The notes under the pieces are model-generated. The model was not told the DNA's origin, ran no database searches, and saw only the letters and a list, made by a program, of their open reading frames with translations. Shown in pieces: positions 33,543 to 46,011 of a stretch of DNA of 62,000 bases; the stretch's first letter is position 1; every line of letters begins with the position of its first letter. Position numbers and translations under genes: made by a program. Source of the DNA: Adiantum capillus-veneris (taxonomy: Eukaryota; Streptophyta; Polypodiopsida; Polypodiales; Pteridaceae); assembly GCA_014529385.2 (NCBI GenBank), contig CM043949.1:107084054-107146053 (forward strand), written 5' to 3'.

Positions 33543-34932
33543 CTACAGCTCATTCCCAAAAATCCCATTTACATTCTCAGATGTTCTTACATTGTCTTCC
33601 TCCATTGATAGCATCTCATCTGTCACAATTGTCATCAAACGTGCCATATATTTCTTCAACCTATAATCATCAACTCGATATTTATGTTGTGTACCAGTCA
33701 AATCTGCCAAGTGATATGTGCCATTATCAAACTTGTTCACAACAATAAAAGGACCTTCCCACTTGGTTTGAAACTTTTTCTGAAAGGTATTGTCCAACTT
33801 ACTATTGTATCGCAATACAAGATCACCCTTTTCAATTCCCTTATCCTTTACGCATTCATTAGCTTTTTTAGCTGAGCCTTATTTGACACTTCTTCATAGT
33901 AGCTCAAAGCTAAAACTCTGTCCAATTGCAAACATTGTAGATCCAACAACCTTTTCTACCAAGTATTTGTTTGCTCTTCATTTCCCAATGACAACAATTT
34001 GAGTGCAGGAATCTCCACCTTGATTGGCAATACTGCTTCCTTGCCATAGACCAAGTGGTAAGGAGAAAACCCCGTGCTCGTTTTGATAGCAGTTATGTAG
34101 GTCCATGATGCACAAGGCAACTTTGAATCCCAAGCTTTCCCATGTGTTTGGGTCATATTTGTCAAGATTTTCACCAACTCTCCATTAAACCTTTCATTGA
34201 GACCATTGCATTATGGATAATAAGGAGAACTATACTTGTGTTGTATATTGAGCTTCTCGCATAGAAATCAAGCAGCTCTCCTCTAAATCCCGGTCGTCTA
34301 TCAGAAAGTAATTCTAATGGCACACCAAATTTGCAGCATATATTCTCATATGCAAACTTTCTAATCTCCTTATTGATAATTTATTTTGACAGATTTGGCT
34401 TCTATCCATCGTGATAAATAATCCACTCCTGTCAAAATGTAAGCATTCCTTTTGCTAGTCATGGGTAAGGTCCAATAGCATCAAGACCCCATTTTTCAAA
34501 CACATCAAAAGCTAAAATTGTTTTTTGTAACTCGGGCGTCAAAATTCTCTTTCCCATCTTCTGGCAAGGGAAACAAGACTTGCACCAATGGTTAACATCT
34601 TGTTGAATGCTTGGCCACACATAGCCTTCTTGCAAAATTTTATGCAACATGATCTTCATGGCAAAATGGCCTCCACAAGATCCCTCATGATTTTCTTCCA
34701 AAATCTTGTAAATCTCCTCTTTCCACGGCACACGACGCAAAACCAAATCACTTCCTTTCATGTAAAGCACATCATCAAGCATTTTGTACTTCCAAGCTTT
34801 TCTTATAAAAGCATACTTTTTGGAGGATGGTAGACCTTCAAGTAAAACACCTGTCAACAAAAAACCCATCTCCTTTGAAACACTTCCCTCCCGTGATATA
34901 AAGGGACATTTGCCTTCAACACAAACACACAA
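33543..34932 (-). pseudogene. D integrase
   Basis: The zinc domain is at 34780-34560 (ILEENHEGSCGGHF, CKSCFPCQKMG). The core starts with KWGLDAIGPYP, then LTGVDYLSRWIEAK near 34430 (first Asp). A poorly preserved middle with several stops follows, then NGLNERFNGELV near 34200. At 34130-33960 come STGFSPYHLVYGKEAVLPI and, at 33815-33600, the C-terminal KKFQTKWEGPFIVVNKFDNG block. The middle of the core is the most damaged part. Confidence 0.82.
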
Positions 34933-35135
34933 GTGATCATTTCTTGGGTAGCATCATGGGCTTCTTCATTTTGAAACCTCTCAATATGCTGCAAACTCCA
35001 TGCTTCAAAATTTTGAGCAATGATTTCACCTTGAAGCTAAATTCTTCAGTTTCGGATTCTTATTCTTCCATATTACCAATACTTGCTTCACGACAACAAG
35101 GCATCTCCTTTGATTTGTAAGCATCTAATTCCCAA

Positions 35136-35534
35136 CTATAAACAGATGTGCAAATCACCTTCAAGAGCTATGTACTCTGCTTCATTGTTACTTTTTGCAT
35201 CAAGTTTTAGCCCTTGGTTCCTTATAAATTTTTCTTGTGCATCATAAATGACAATGCCTCCCGAAGCAGCATCATGACTTCTTCGATAAGTGCCGTCAAA
35301 ATATAACAGTGAAGCATCAGATATGGCAAGAGTCTCGACTTTCTTCTTTCGCACTACCTCTTCTTTCGCATCATGACTTCTTCGATAACAGCCGTCAAAA
35401 TATAACAGTGAAGCATCAGATATGGCAAGAGTCTCGACTTTCTTCTTTCGCACTACCTCTTCCTCAACCAAAACAAGGGTATCTTTATAAGTGAGTAAAT
35501 TTGCAAGGGTAGCCCAAGTACTCTCTTCTACCAA
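35136..35534 (-). pseudogene. D second (archaeal-like) RNase H with internal duplication
   Basis: LLYFDGTYRRSHDAASGGIV has the first catalytic Asp, and KSNNEAEYIALEGDL the Glu of an archaeal-like RNase H, the extra domain between RNase H and integrase of Tat elements. A 99-bp, 33-codon segment covering the catalytic strand (ISDASLLYFDG) is duplicated in frame at 35271-35369 and 35370-35463, with only about three differences. The domain then stops before the third acidic site. Confidence 0.78.
35271..35463. repeat. 99-bp in-frame tandem duplication
   Basis: ATCATGACTTCTTCGATAA begins at 35271 and at 35370. The copies are almost identical, far closer than the two LTRs of D, so this duplication is younger than the insertion. 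Confidence 0.92.
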
Positions 35535-35543
35535 AAATGTGAA

Positions 35544-36808
35544 CTAAAACTCCTGGAGTTCAATTACCCATTTCATCATTGTTTTTGATATATTCGAATT
35601 ATTGAACAATTGTTGAAACGCCTTTTGCAACAAGTAATGTCTAAATCTTCTGCAAGCATAAACCATACTTGTCATCACCAATTTGATTTCATAGTAATCT
35701 CTTTTATGAGGAGTCTTCACTCTTCTAGCATAATGAACACGCTTCATATACTGAGATTCCTTTCCCCTTTTGCAACAACATGGCCCCCATGGCGTCATCT
35801 CCCACTGATGGGTTAACATAAAACTTTTTTTCCCAGTCAGGAGCTTGCATAATGGGTAGTGTACTTAAAACTTATTTGACTTTGTCAAAAACATCTTCAC
35901 AGTCACGTGTCCACTCCAAGGGGTCATTCTTAACTGCTTGCTGCAATGGATACAATAACTATGATGCCAAAGGTATGAAACAAGACAAATATTTAATCTT
36001 CTGTATGAAAGTGGCCAACTGTCTCGTATCTTTTGGAGATGACAGAAACAACAAAGCTTCCACTTTCTCTGGATTTGCCTTTATCCCATTTTCTAAAATC
36101 ACATGTCCAAGAAGCTTTACCCTTGGCTACGCCAAATGACACTTCTTAGGGTTTAACTGACCCCCGCATTCATCATACCTTGCAAAAGTCATTTCAAGCT
36201 TTTGAGCATGCTCTTTCCTTGAACTGTATATGCAAAAATCATCTATGAATTCTTTGAAAAACTTTCCAAGAAATGGGGTAAGGACCAAATCTAATTTTCT
36301 TTCAAAATCTCCAGGCCCATTTGTCAATCCAAAAGGAAGGCAGCAAAAGCAGAAACAACCCCATGGCGTGATAAAAGTAGTCTTTTATTTATCTTTAGGA
36401 GAAAGAAAAAGCTAAAAATATCCGAAATAACCATCACAGACATTATATCTTTCAAAGCCATCCATTGCATCTAAAAGTTGATTAATGAAAGGTAAAAGGT
36501 AAGGATCTTTTTTGGTCACTACATTCAATGGCTTGTAATCAACACAAATTCTCCAATGCCAATCTTTCTTTGGAGTGACCACTACTGGGCTCACTCATTC
36601 AGCATATCCACTAGCACAACGAACCCTGCGCATCCAAAAGTTTGTCCACGTCTTTTTTTAAACTATTCATTTTCTCCTTACCCATCCTTCTTAAAATCTG
36701 TCTTATTGGCTTTGCCGCTTTGACTAGTTCGATGTTCACAGGATCCCTAACAAAACCCTTTATTTCTTTATATGGAGTGATGAAAAGATTTGGAAACCTG
36801 TCTAACAT
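35544..36808 (-). pseudogene. D reverse transcriptase and first RNase H
   Basis: RT: at 36600-36540 VVVTPKKDWHWRICVDYKPL, then DGYFGYF (altered DGYSGYHQI, Asp kept), FGLTNGPGDFERKL and FKEFIDDFCIYSS (FIDD catalytic pair, near 36240), CGGQLNPKKCHLA. RNase H region: VLSTLPIMQAPDWEKKFYVN near 35880 and YGLCLQKI-type remnants to 35600. Stops and shifts are frequent. Confidence 0.85.
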
Positions 36809-37640
36809 TGGTAAGTACTCCTTTCTTTCTGCTTGTACTCAACATATTTTGAATCAAGTCTTTCTTCACTGGCAATTCCTGTTTAGGTTGCATCAACTCT
36901 TCAAGTTTCTCTAAATGGCTTGAAGCATTTATATTCCCTGACACTTGCAATATTTCACCCACTTCTCTCTTCTCCTCGTTCAACAATAAGAATGACACTT
37001 CACTCTCGTCAGTGGAACTAGAAGCAGTCTACTTTCTGAATCTTCAAAACTATCTTCACTAGTAACTTTGGATTCATCATTTTCACTCACATCTTCTAGT
37101 GCCAAAGGTTGCTTGTTGGTAGTCATATCAAACACCCTCTCTTCACCCTTCCTGCCATACACACAGATCCAATCTTGCACAACACCAACAGCTCTCAACC
37201 AAGGTCATCTCCAAATGAGGGGAAAGCTCCCAGACTAGCTGGCATAACATGAACGTTTACTATAACCTTCACGTTAAAGACTTCAACTTTCAAAATCTTA
37301 ATCGACCCCAAACACTTCACTTTGGCATGGTTTGCTAATCAAATCCAAACCCCAAAGCTTCTGCATGTAATGAGACCCAGTCTCTTGACACATGACTATG
37401 TGATCACACAAACTTGAGCACCTCCATCAATGTAGGCCTCTCCCATGCCCACACCTTTGTGCCAAGCGTTCACCACCATAGGACAAATGTCGGGTAACTC
37501 TCCCACAACCAACACTCTGACTTGTCCATGCTTTGGCTCTTTCTCTAGATTCACTAATGACTTCCACTACCTCTTGAGTTTGGGCACCATATTCATCAAC
37601 TTTCCAAAAGTACAATCTACTTTCCTCCCAATCAGGTCTT
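36809..37640 (-). pseudogene. D protease region and pro-RT linker
   Basis: Near 37440-37380 GEAYIDGGAQVCVIT corresponds to the aspartic protease site, with DGGA in place of DSGA. Downstream the linker to RT is acidic (SENDESKVTSEDSFEDSESR near 37080). The second protease block is not clear. Confidence 0.55.
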
Positions 37641-38854
37641 CCTTTAAACTGTAAGCTGTTTGGCCTTCTCCCGAAGGTAAATCTGCTACTTCAAACTATC
37701 TACAAGGTCTTCTCTTCCTCTTGGCTTGCGCGTCTTCACCCTCTTTCTCTTTTTCTTTCTTTTTGCTGGGACCTAGAGCGGCATAGCCTTCCCTCTCTCT
37801 TTTGCCTACGGGAATCATATCTGCTTCTTTATTTTCCACTCGCACAATACCCACATGACCACCAGAGGTTGAGGCCCAATTTTCATGTTCAATACCTTGA
37901 TCTCCCCGTATATCCAATGCATAATCATTAGCCTTGTTAGGAATCTGTTGGGGAAGTGGAAACATATCACCTCCCATCCTTGTTGGATTTGAACAATAAG
38001 TGTTGATGTGACCAAGTTCACTACAACTATAACAGGTAGGGATGAACCTCCTTTGCGGCTCAAAGACACCTTGTCCATGACCCGCATTAACATTAGGCTG
38101 AGGTTCACATGCCTGTGCCATTCCTCTACCACATCCACGACCACCTCCACCTCCAAGAACACTGAGTTGCAATTAGTGCACCATGGTCATCATGTCTTGC
38201 ATATTTCACTGTAACAATTCATTATTAGCAGCCCTTTGAGCAGGTTGGGCTCTAGCCTCTACCTGATTTCCCTCATTTTGGCCACCATTACTTTGCACAG
38301 AGACTGCTTTCCCATATTAAGTCTTTGAGCCTTCTATTCTTTCTCCCTGGCGATAGTCACTAATTCCTCGAAGGTAGCGGGCCTTTTCAACTCAACTTTG
38401 AACTTCAGACTTTCTTTTTAAGTTTTCCACAAAATATGGAAGGAGAGATTTCCTTTTCCAAAGCTCGGGCCCATTTATCCCATAAATGGGTGAACGCCAT
38501 GACAAAATCATCAACACTTTGATTAACCTTTTGAGTGTACCCTAAAATTTCATGCCAAACTTCATCAAGTACTTCAATGGATTTTTCCTGTGCCAGAAAA
38601 GCTTGATTCACATGACTGTAGTCCAAAACCACCCCTGGAGTTTGTGCCTGCACCAACTCTTCATGATTTTGTAACCAAACCTTTGCCTCATCCTGTAAAT
38701 TGTATTGCAATAGCCACAACAATATAGCTTGGTCTAGTATATTTTGCAGTAAGGAATTGACTTCCAAATTTTCAATAAAAGTCTGTGCATTCTCATTAGG
38801 CAATCCATGAAAGTGTGGAAACTCATCCGCCATGTTTGATTGCCACAAAAACAC
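37641..38854 (-). pseudogene. D gag
   Basis: MADEFPHFHGLPNENAQTF near 38830 starts the gypsy gag core, followed by LLWLLQYNLQDEAKVWLQ and QSVDDFVMAFTHLWDKWA. A zinc knuckle CYSCSELGHINTYC with standard spacing lies at about 38030-37990, inside a Gly/Arg-rich part (GGGGGRGCGRG near 38150). A frame change separates core and knuckle. Confidence 0.82.
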
Positions 38855-39129
38855 TTACATGTGACGTCAAAAGCTGAAGGGATGTCGATGGATCGCTCCA
38901 GTACCTAATCCACCTCACACTGAGTAACTCGGCCCCTAGTGCTTGGCTTCACAAAACCTCATGACCCTTCAAAGACTGCAATCCAATTACACGACTGCCT
39001 CAAGTGTTGTTCACAATTTGCACATACATAGGCGGTTGTCCATATGGAACCAGATCCCCTTTACATTCTCTGCCTGCAGAATAGACATATTTCTAAAGAA
39101 TTAGAGCATGGGAGTGCTTGCTCCTCCAT

Positions 39130-39139
39130 GGGGGCACCA
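39130..39139 (-). other. Primer binding site of D
   Basis: On the minus strand TGGTGCCCCCATGG begins at 39139, six bases after the LTR end at 39146. It starts with the TGG expected from a tRNA CCA end but is not the initiator-Met site used by G1, C1 and C3. I cannot name the tRNA. Confidence 0.6.
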
Positions 39140-39145
39140 AAACAA

Positions 39146-40393
39146 TATTAGCATGCAAACAAAAAGAAAAAGAAGTGCCTCTATAGCCTTGCACAAATCA
39201 CGTCGGAAGGAAGGAAGAACTATTGCATCGCTGAAAACAACTGTGATAAACACTTGTGGAGATTTATGACAAACCCTTCAAGCATGAAACACACTCAAAA
39301 TTAGGAGAAACCGAGGACATCATGACAAAGCTCGTCTCATTGGAGATGTCCTTAGAGTATCCATAGGCCAAAAACAGATGAGAGATGAAAGAGTTATGGC
39401 CACGCGAACCCAGTGGTGTACTCTTTCTTGCTAAAAATGAGCTCTTTGGAAGTTGTGCAGGTGTTGCAGCTATTAAAATGGGGGGCTTCCTTATCTTTTA
39501 TTCCCAGAAAAAACCTCTCTCTTCTCAACCGACAAGGCTCTCTTTGTAGGCCTCTTTTAATTGGCTCATTTTTTGCCTTTTTTGGGCATAAAATGAGGTG
39601 TCGGCGAACCTTTGACCAAGATAATGGAGTGGGGACAAGTGTCCGAGGACCAAAATTTGAAACAGGCGCCTATCCAACTGAGTGAGAACCAAGAAAAGGC
39701 ACCTTTTCTCCCCCATGAAGCCCACGAGCCCCTCCATAGCCAAGTCTTGAGAGCTCCTCTCACTTTGATACACCCATAATGGGCTCCGAGTGTGCCCTAT
39801 ATACCCCCCATTCTTCGCTTTTCCCTTCCCATGTGGGATAATTCCCATGCCACATGGCAACATCCTCCCCAATCCTACCAACTCTCTCAAGACCAATAAA
39901 TTTCAAGTTTCTCCCCAAAGCAGGAGAACTTCTCGAACAACCTTCCCCAAAGCATAACTTGCTACTCCGGTCACCGAATGACACATTGTAACATACGGCT
40001 CGAAGCCCATCATCTCGACCACTTCTAGAAATCTTAAATCTCAAAATTTTTAATTTCAATTATAAAGTTATCCCAGTTGCCTTTGTCGCATGCACCTGCA
40101 ATCACTTTGTAAGTTGAGACTGCCCACTTTGAATGCTCATAACTCATGATGTACAAGTCCGATTCACGAGCTATAAAGCACGGCTGAAAATATTTATTAA
40201 AAACCATGTCTTGGGGACTCAAACAACCCAAAAAATTAGCACCCAAGCTTGGCAAAATCACACCTTTGTACATTAATTTTTACATGATCACTTTAAAAAC
40301 TTGCAGGGCTATGTACACATATATACATGAGGCTAGTGGGCAAGCTTTTTGGCATGATCTAATGACTTTAGGCTCATCAAAAAAATGCATGAA
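39146..40393 (-). repeat. 5' LTR of D
   Basis: 1248 bp, colinear with 32241-33474. A TATA-like GGTATATAGGG lies at about 39801-39811 on the minus strand. The outer end has lost the TG start seen in the partner. Confidence 0.88.
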
Positions 40394-40398
40394 AATGT

Positions 40399-42499
40399 TC
40401 CAAATTCCATTGCAACAAAAAATTTGCTATGCGCATCTGTATGTGCATCAATATCATAGTTGCTATTTAGTGATTGTGATATTGATGGACATAGGGTCGC
40501 CTTTATTGACTGTCTTATCAACACTGCGTAACCACAATTATTCATGCACATAGCAACACCTACATGGGGTGGTAGGAAAAGAGGTCATGTCAACCAGTCA
40601 ACCGTTGTAATCACTAGTAGCAATCAACCACATAGCAAATAAAAAAACATTGACATAACTTAAAATCGTTGAGACAAAATGAAACAGGGAGCAAATTTGC
40701 ATTTTATTGCTATAAAGTTGTTAAATACATCAAATTTGACAATACCAAAGTGTACAAATATTTGCATATAAAGACAAATATTGAATTATAAAATGGGCCA
40801 ATGCCAAAGCAGAATGACATATAGATATAAAGCTGAATGTTGAATCAGAGAATGGGAGAGCCGTGTCATTTCCAATAGATACATATATGCATGTAATAAA
40901 AAAGGACTATATGAAAGCACATGAGTGCGCTACTCTCGTGTAGGGATCTCATCATGTTGTAACGACACTTGAGTCACCGGATTTTGCAAATAAAGAAGAG
41001 ACGATAAACAAAGTTTAAATAAAAAAATTGAACACACACACAAACTAACATAAATGTAAATAGTGCTCAAACTTTGTATATCTGACATCACCGGGTCAAA
41101 TTCTCAAAATACTTATGAGCACATTGAGACCTTTTCTTGCACCATGACTACACTTGAGCAGGGTAGGATTCCAATTAGTCCTTGTCCATTGTTAAAAGTA
41201 TTTCAAATGCAACACAAGAATTATTTCAAGCAATTACAAATTGACAAACTTTAACCATAAAAGAAACACAAGAACTATTTCAAGAAATTACAAATTGACA
41301 AACTTTAACCATAAAGCAATGCAAAAACACTGAAAAAATTACCTCAAAGCTCGTCCATCTGTCATCGCCCAAGTTATGCAGACTCCTCAACTCCACTCAC
41401 ACTCTAGTGGCCTCTTTTTGTTGGCTCCACCTGTCGAGGTTTGCATGCCATTTATTTTTGCATTTGTTTAAGTCTTCTTTTATCGAGTGAAGACGGCTTG
41501 GCTTTTCCATTTTTTAGCGTTTTGTATACTTTACTGTACTTGTCCTTGTGATATTTGTGCATCCTTTAGTGCATCCACTTGGTGGAGAAACAATACTCCA
41601 TAGCCTCCACGTAAAAGGCACCATGAAGCATGTTAATGTTCTTCTCCTTCAAGTAATCTAGTGTTTCTTTCCAATGTGGTGATGAAAGAAATGTAAACAA
41701 AAGTAATGCATGACAATAATTACTTTTCTACCCTACTCATTAATGTGCATCACATCAATGGCAGGCTCTACGAATAAAGGAAGCTTTGTCCGCGCATTGC
41801 AGCAATATTTAGGGGTCATGACAAGGGTCTCAAGAGGGGTGAAGCCAAGGGTGACACCAACTCCAAAGTGAGGGGTGTCAAGTGTCCTACACTATGAAGT
41901 GAGTAGTGGGTGACTATCGGGCAAAAAGGGGAGTAGATGGCGACATTGTAGTAGGTGTGGCAGTGGGAAGAGAGGGGGAAGGTATGGGAACTTGACAATT
42001 GCACGGCAATCTAGAAGCATTGGTGGCACCATCTCCTCCACCACTAGAGCGTCGGGTCCACGAACAACAATGTGCAAAAGGAGACGCAGTTGATTGAAGC
42101 ATGGTGGTCCAGAAGTGTGTTTCAAACATGCAAACTTCCTCCAGGGTGGTTTGTTTTGTGAATGGTATGGAGATAGTGTTAAACTCCTTTGGAAAATCCA
42201 ATAAACCAATGTAGTAATTTTGCAAATTGTAGCAGGGATGCTAGAGGACAAAGTGCCCTCAATAGCCATGGAAAAAATAAACTGAGAAAAAAATCAGTGT
42301 CTTATGGTGATTTTACATGCACCTTACTATTGCAATCACATATTAATTTGAAGCATACATGACACATCTTATGCCAATCATGTGACTTCATATGATTGAG
42401 CTTCCCTTCCTTCATGGTTATCATTGTTACACCATGGACATTCATACCGATTGTGTGATCTCTTTCACCTTAAGGTCTTGTTTTCTATCAAAATCCAAG
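40399..42499. other. Unclassified region
   Basis: About 2.1 kb, AT-rich. A short segment (TTATTTCAAG...TTTAACCATAAA) is repeated in tandem with a period of about 58 at 41220-41320. Minus-strand ORFs at 42269-41892 show no family motif. Confidence 0.4.
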
Positions 42500-42760
42500 G
42501 CACTTTGGTAGCTTTATTGACCCATTGTTTGCTGTTTGTGGTCACTACCGTTACCTCACCTCTCCATACGGCAAATATTCCTTAGGTTAACCCTAGATCC
42601 AAGAATATCTTTATATCTAATTAGATGATTCCACAGTAAGCTACCCACATTCTTGAACATGTGCATCAGATCCAACAAGTGATTGATTCTTAATATTGTC
42701 CAATAAGGCAACTCATACCATGTTATGTTCTCTTCATCTATAAAGTGGGTGTGAAAAACT
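42500..42760 (-). pseudogene. CACTA (En/Spm) TNP2-like transposase fragment
   Basis: The minus strand reads WYELPYWTILRINHLLDLMH followed by MFKNVGSLLWNHL and LGSRVNLRNICRM. This matches the late TNP2 block usually of the form LPYW..L..RHNLDVMHIEKNV. The fragment is about 70 codons and ends in stops. It is on the opposite strand to the fragment at 45584, so the two do not form one gene. Confidence 0.6.
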
Positions 42761-43400
42761 TCTACCTGTATCCAATAGATCTATGTCTGAAGCAAGCCAA
42801 ATGGATGGTATGTACGCAAACTAGAGAATCAATTCCTCAACAAGTAGCCACAAATTCCATATATAGCAAAAAGCATGGTATATAGGGTCTATCTCTAAAA
42901 AATGCATAGATAGAGCATTAGAACACCTATGAAAAGCCTCATTGCACATATGTAGGACAAGAAGAAAATATTCTCCCTTGTAGACTTGTCACCACTTGTG
43001 ATGTCAATGCAGTCGTCTACGCCTTGACGGGAAAGTGTGAGTCCCTTGCTTGCATGTGCGGAGTAGGAAGGGAAAGAGGAGAGACAACATGGGGAGTGAG
43101 TGGAGCAACCTCTCAAGAGAAGTGTATAGGAGTGCTCCTTATTCCTTGTATATGTATAATGAATAAGGAGAAGAGTGGGCAACTGGATACAATGTCTGAC
43201 TTGGGGTATCACTTGGGGTAAGCCATAGGTCCTTTACCCCAACAACTTCCCACTTAAAGAGAAGTGTGCTGATAAGTGGGTGTTACTGGCTAAACTACTA
43301 GTATAAGCAAGAAAATAGGTGAGACACTCTCTCAACCTATGCCAACTAGCTCGCTCTCTCAATATACATGTACTTGTATCAATTGTGGTTATAGGTGAGT
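42761..43400. other. Unclassified spacer between CACTA and copia fragments
   Basis: No ORF with recognisable motif and no repeat seen. Confidence 0.4.
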
Positions 43401-44605
43401 GTGCGTATCCATGCTAGGGCCTGCATGAAAATCTTGTAGACATCTTTGTATGATATGTATAGCTCCACAATGCATCATGCTAGTGTCAACCATCATACAC
43501 CTGACAATCCAACTGCAAATGCTCCCAATGCAACTGTTGGGTTGGGCCTGGGACACTAGTAGGTCATACATGAGACACCCGAATGGTTATAAAATTTGCA
43601 CAAACTTGGTTTTACTAGCCTCCTCATTGTTATCTACATATACTACATCATTAGGACTACTCATCACATGTGGATGTGTCATCGCCGGCATTGGGATGGC
43701 TACATCCCTCTCATCCATAGGTGGAACTATGTGTTTTGGCATCAACTCATCAACCTCTAGCATGAGCATATCAAAGAGCTCCATGTCGTCCATCTCTTTC
43801 TGTATCTATAGGGAGTAGAAATACTCTACCTCTATTTGCACGATCTCCGATGACACTTGTTGTGTCTCACTAGAGCACTACCGCTCTCTCTCTACAGAGT
43901 CTACTGGCTTGTCTTGCACAGTTAAAATCTCTCTCTTGTGAGCATGGTGGAGCTCATTTGCAAAAGAGACACGTTTCATCTCTCGCTCAATGCATTCCAG
44001 CAAACAAGATTGAGACTATGTCGTCTTGTACCTCACATACATGCATAGGATATATGAAGCCACTTTGGGCTCCCCTAGCAATCACTAGTGACCTGCAATG
44101 ATCTAGAAAGACTACTCTCTAAGAAGTATCAAACACCCACGATCTGCTAACTACATCACTGAGATCAAACTCTTTCTAAGCTGAGGAACGTAGTGCACAT
44201 CTTGAATTGACTACGATGCACCATTAGGCAATGACAAGCATACATCTCCTACTCCTGCAATGTCAAACTTCAAATCAAACTTCGAACCATGAGTAAAGTG
44301 CACACGACCAAAAATACCACTAGAGAAAGTGCTAAACCACTCACGATGTGGTGTTACATGAAAAAAAACACCCTAGTCTAGCAATCAATGGTAAGAAGTG
44401 CCACGTCTCAAAGACATATAAGCAACAACAATGCTAGAGGTAAACATGAGATCACCGTCACTAGCATATGAAGCCACTTCTCTAGAATGTGTCAAAACCA
44501 CATCTACATCTTGCATACATCGTTGCCGCTACCTCATACATCAAAAGCAACGATATTTGATGTGCCTTGTGTGACCACAATGCCAAAAATGCTCTAGCAT
44601 ATCAA
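43401..44605 (-). pseudogene. Copia gag-protease relic E
   Basis: A copia fragment distinct from the C1 family. Near 44590-44545 the minus strand reads WHCGHTRHIKYRC, a zinc knuckle with its first Cys lost. One frame then gives EVASYASDGDLMFTSSIVVA, LLD*GVFFHVTPHREWFSTF (protease site, 44387-44300, with the usual DSGAS damaged by a stop) and VHYVPQLRKSLISVM (near 44190). A gag-pre-integrase-like stretch follows near 44100. Below 43800 only an acidic ORF (MDDMELFDMLMLEVDELMPK) remains. No LTRs were found. Confidence 0.68.
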
Positions 44606-45583
44606 AAGTGAGAGTCAAACTCAATCACTCTCAAAGTGGGAGTCACACTCAAACACTAAAACATTACAGAGTAAACCACAAATACGTAGGTACAATGGGA
44701 AGAATCTGGGGCAAAACGGATAGAGTTTCCCTAAAATTTAAGCAAAATCTCAAAAAATCTCACAAAAACCACAGAGACCATAAATTGACACTCAATGTCT
44801 CAATAGCAAAACACACATATGGTATACATAGATTTCCAACATCCTAGCAATCTAGCTCACTTTTGGATGAGCTGCTCTATGAACAATTGCGAATCCATTT
44901 AAATGTGTGATTCTACCACCTGCAAGGAGTAACTAGCTCACTATGTACCTGCATATACTTACATAGCAAAAGCCGCACAAATTGTGCTACAAAGAGTCCA
45001 ATGGGCTATGCATTAAATATAGTGTGTTGCACCACGGCATATTTGCAAATATAGCAAATTCTATCCATCAAATATAGATCAAGTTATTGCCAATAAAAAT
45101 TCATCGTTAGGTGTGAATGATAGTAGTAAAGCATATCATTCTTAATTATTAGACTTACCTTGTATTGAGAACCATCAATGCCCAATTCATTAGGACTCCA
45201 ATGGTATGCATTAAGCATTAGTCTTGCCACCCACATGGCGCATTTGTAAACTATCCGCCCAACTAAGAAACATGGTGTCTATGTTTAAAATGCCTTCAAA
45301 GCTCAGAAGGTAACGGTGTGGAGCACCACCCTGACCAATATATGTGTGAGCTAAATACCAATAACATAAGTGAGAGAAATCATGGACTCAAAGAGGTTGT
45401 CTATGATGACATAAAACATGAGGCCAATACACCTGTGTGTGAGGGAGCTTGACTGTCTAAGTTGAAAACACTCTTGGTCCTTCTCAATATGCAAGCGAAG
45501 TTTGGATGGAGTGACAGTAGCATCACATAACTTCTCAAGTGACTATCCATGATGTGTTATCTTCAATTATGCAATGATCTTTT
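44606..45583. other. Unclassified region
   Basis: About 1 kb with no motif I can assign on either strand. Confidence 0.4.
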
Positions 45584-45960
45584 TTGGAAGTTTCATTATT
45601 GGTTTTATTTATTAGCTTGCTTGAGAAGCACATATTGCCAAATAATAATGAAATGCTAGCCTTGAGACATGATGCAAGAAAGGTGTTACACAATCTAGGG
45701 ATGGATTATGGTTCCATTCATGCTTGTTCAAATGATTGCATTTTGTTTAGTAAGGAGTATCTAGACATAGAGAAATGAACAAAGTGTGAAGCATATAGAT
45801 ATCAAAAATATTTTCAAGGACAAAGAGTGCCACAAAAGGTGCTCATAGATTTTCCTCTTCTACGTCACATCAAGTACTTCTTCCAAAGCAACTCAATGGT
45901 CGCTCTAGCATCATAGCACAAAGAGAATCAATCCTTAAATAGTGTGCTAAGGATTGTGAA
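45584..45960 (+). pseudogene. CACTA (En/Spm) TNP2-like transposase fragment
   Basis: KVLHNLGMDYGSIHACSNDC followed by ILFSKEYLDIEK, then after a TGA, KCEAYRYQ, VPQKVLIDFPLLRHI and KYFFQSNSMVAL. This is the characteristic TNP2 stretch normally reading IHACPNDCILYRKEYE...CP.C..SR, then VP.KVL.YFPLIPRL..LF. Only about 120 codons remain. There are no CACTA terminal repeats nearby that I can see. Confidence 0.72.
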
Positions 45961-46011
45961 GTAACATCTTGAACCTACTCACCCCAAGCAAAATATTCTA
46001 CAAGAAGAAAG

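Larger units (their letters stand above)
32241..40393 (-). mobile_element. Ty3/gypsy Tat-type element D with dual RNase H
   Basis: Two long direct repeats (32241-33474 and 39146-40393, about 10% diverged by eye) are the LTRs. Between them the minus strand reads gag, protease, RT, RNase H, a second RNase H and integrase. A primer site lies just inside the right LTR. AACGT before the left end and AATGT after the right end are a probable one-mismatch target duplication. The second RNase H places it in the Tat group, which acquired an extra, archaeal-like RNase H. All frames are broken. Confidence 0.88.
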
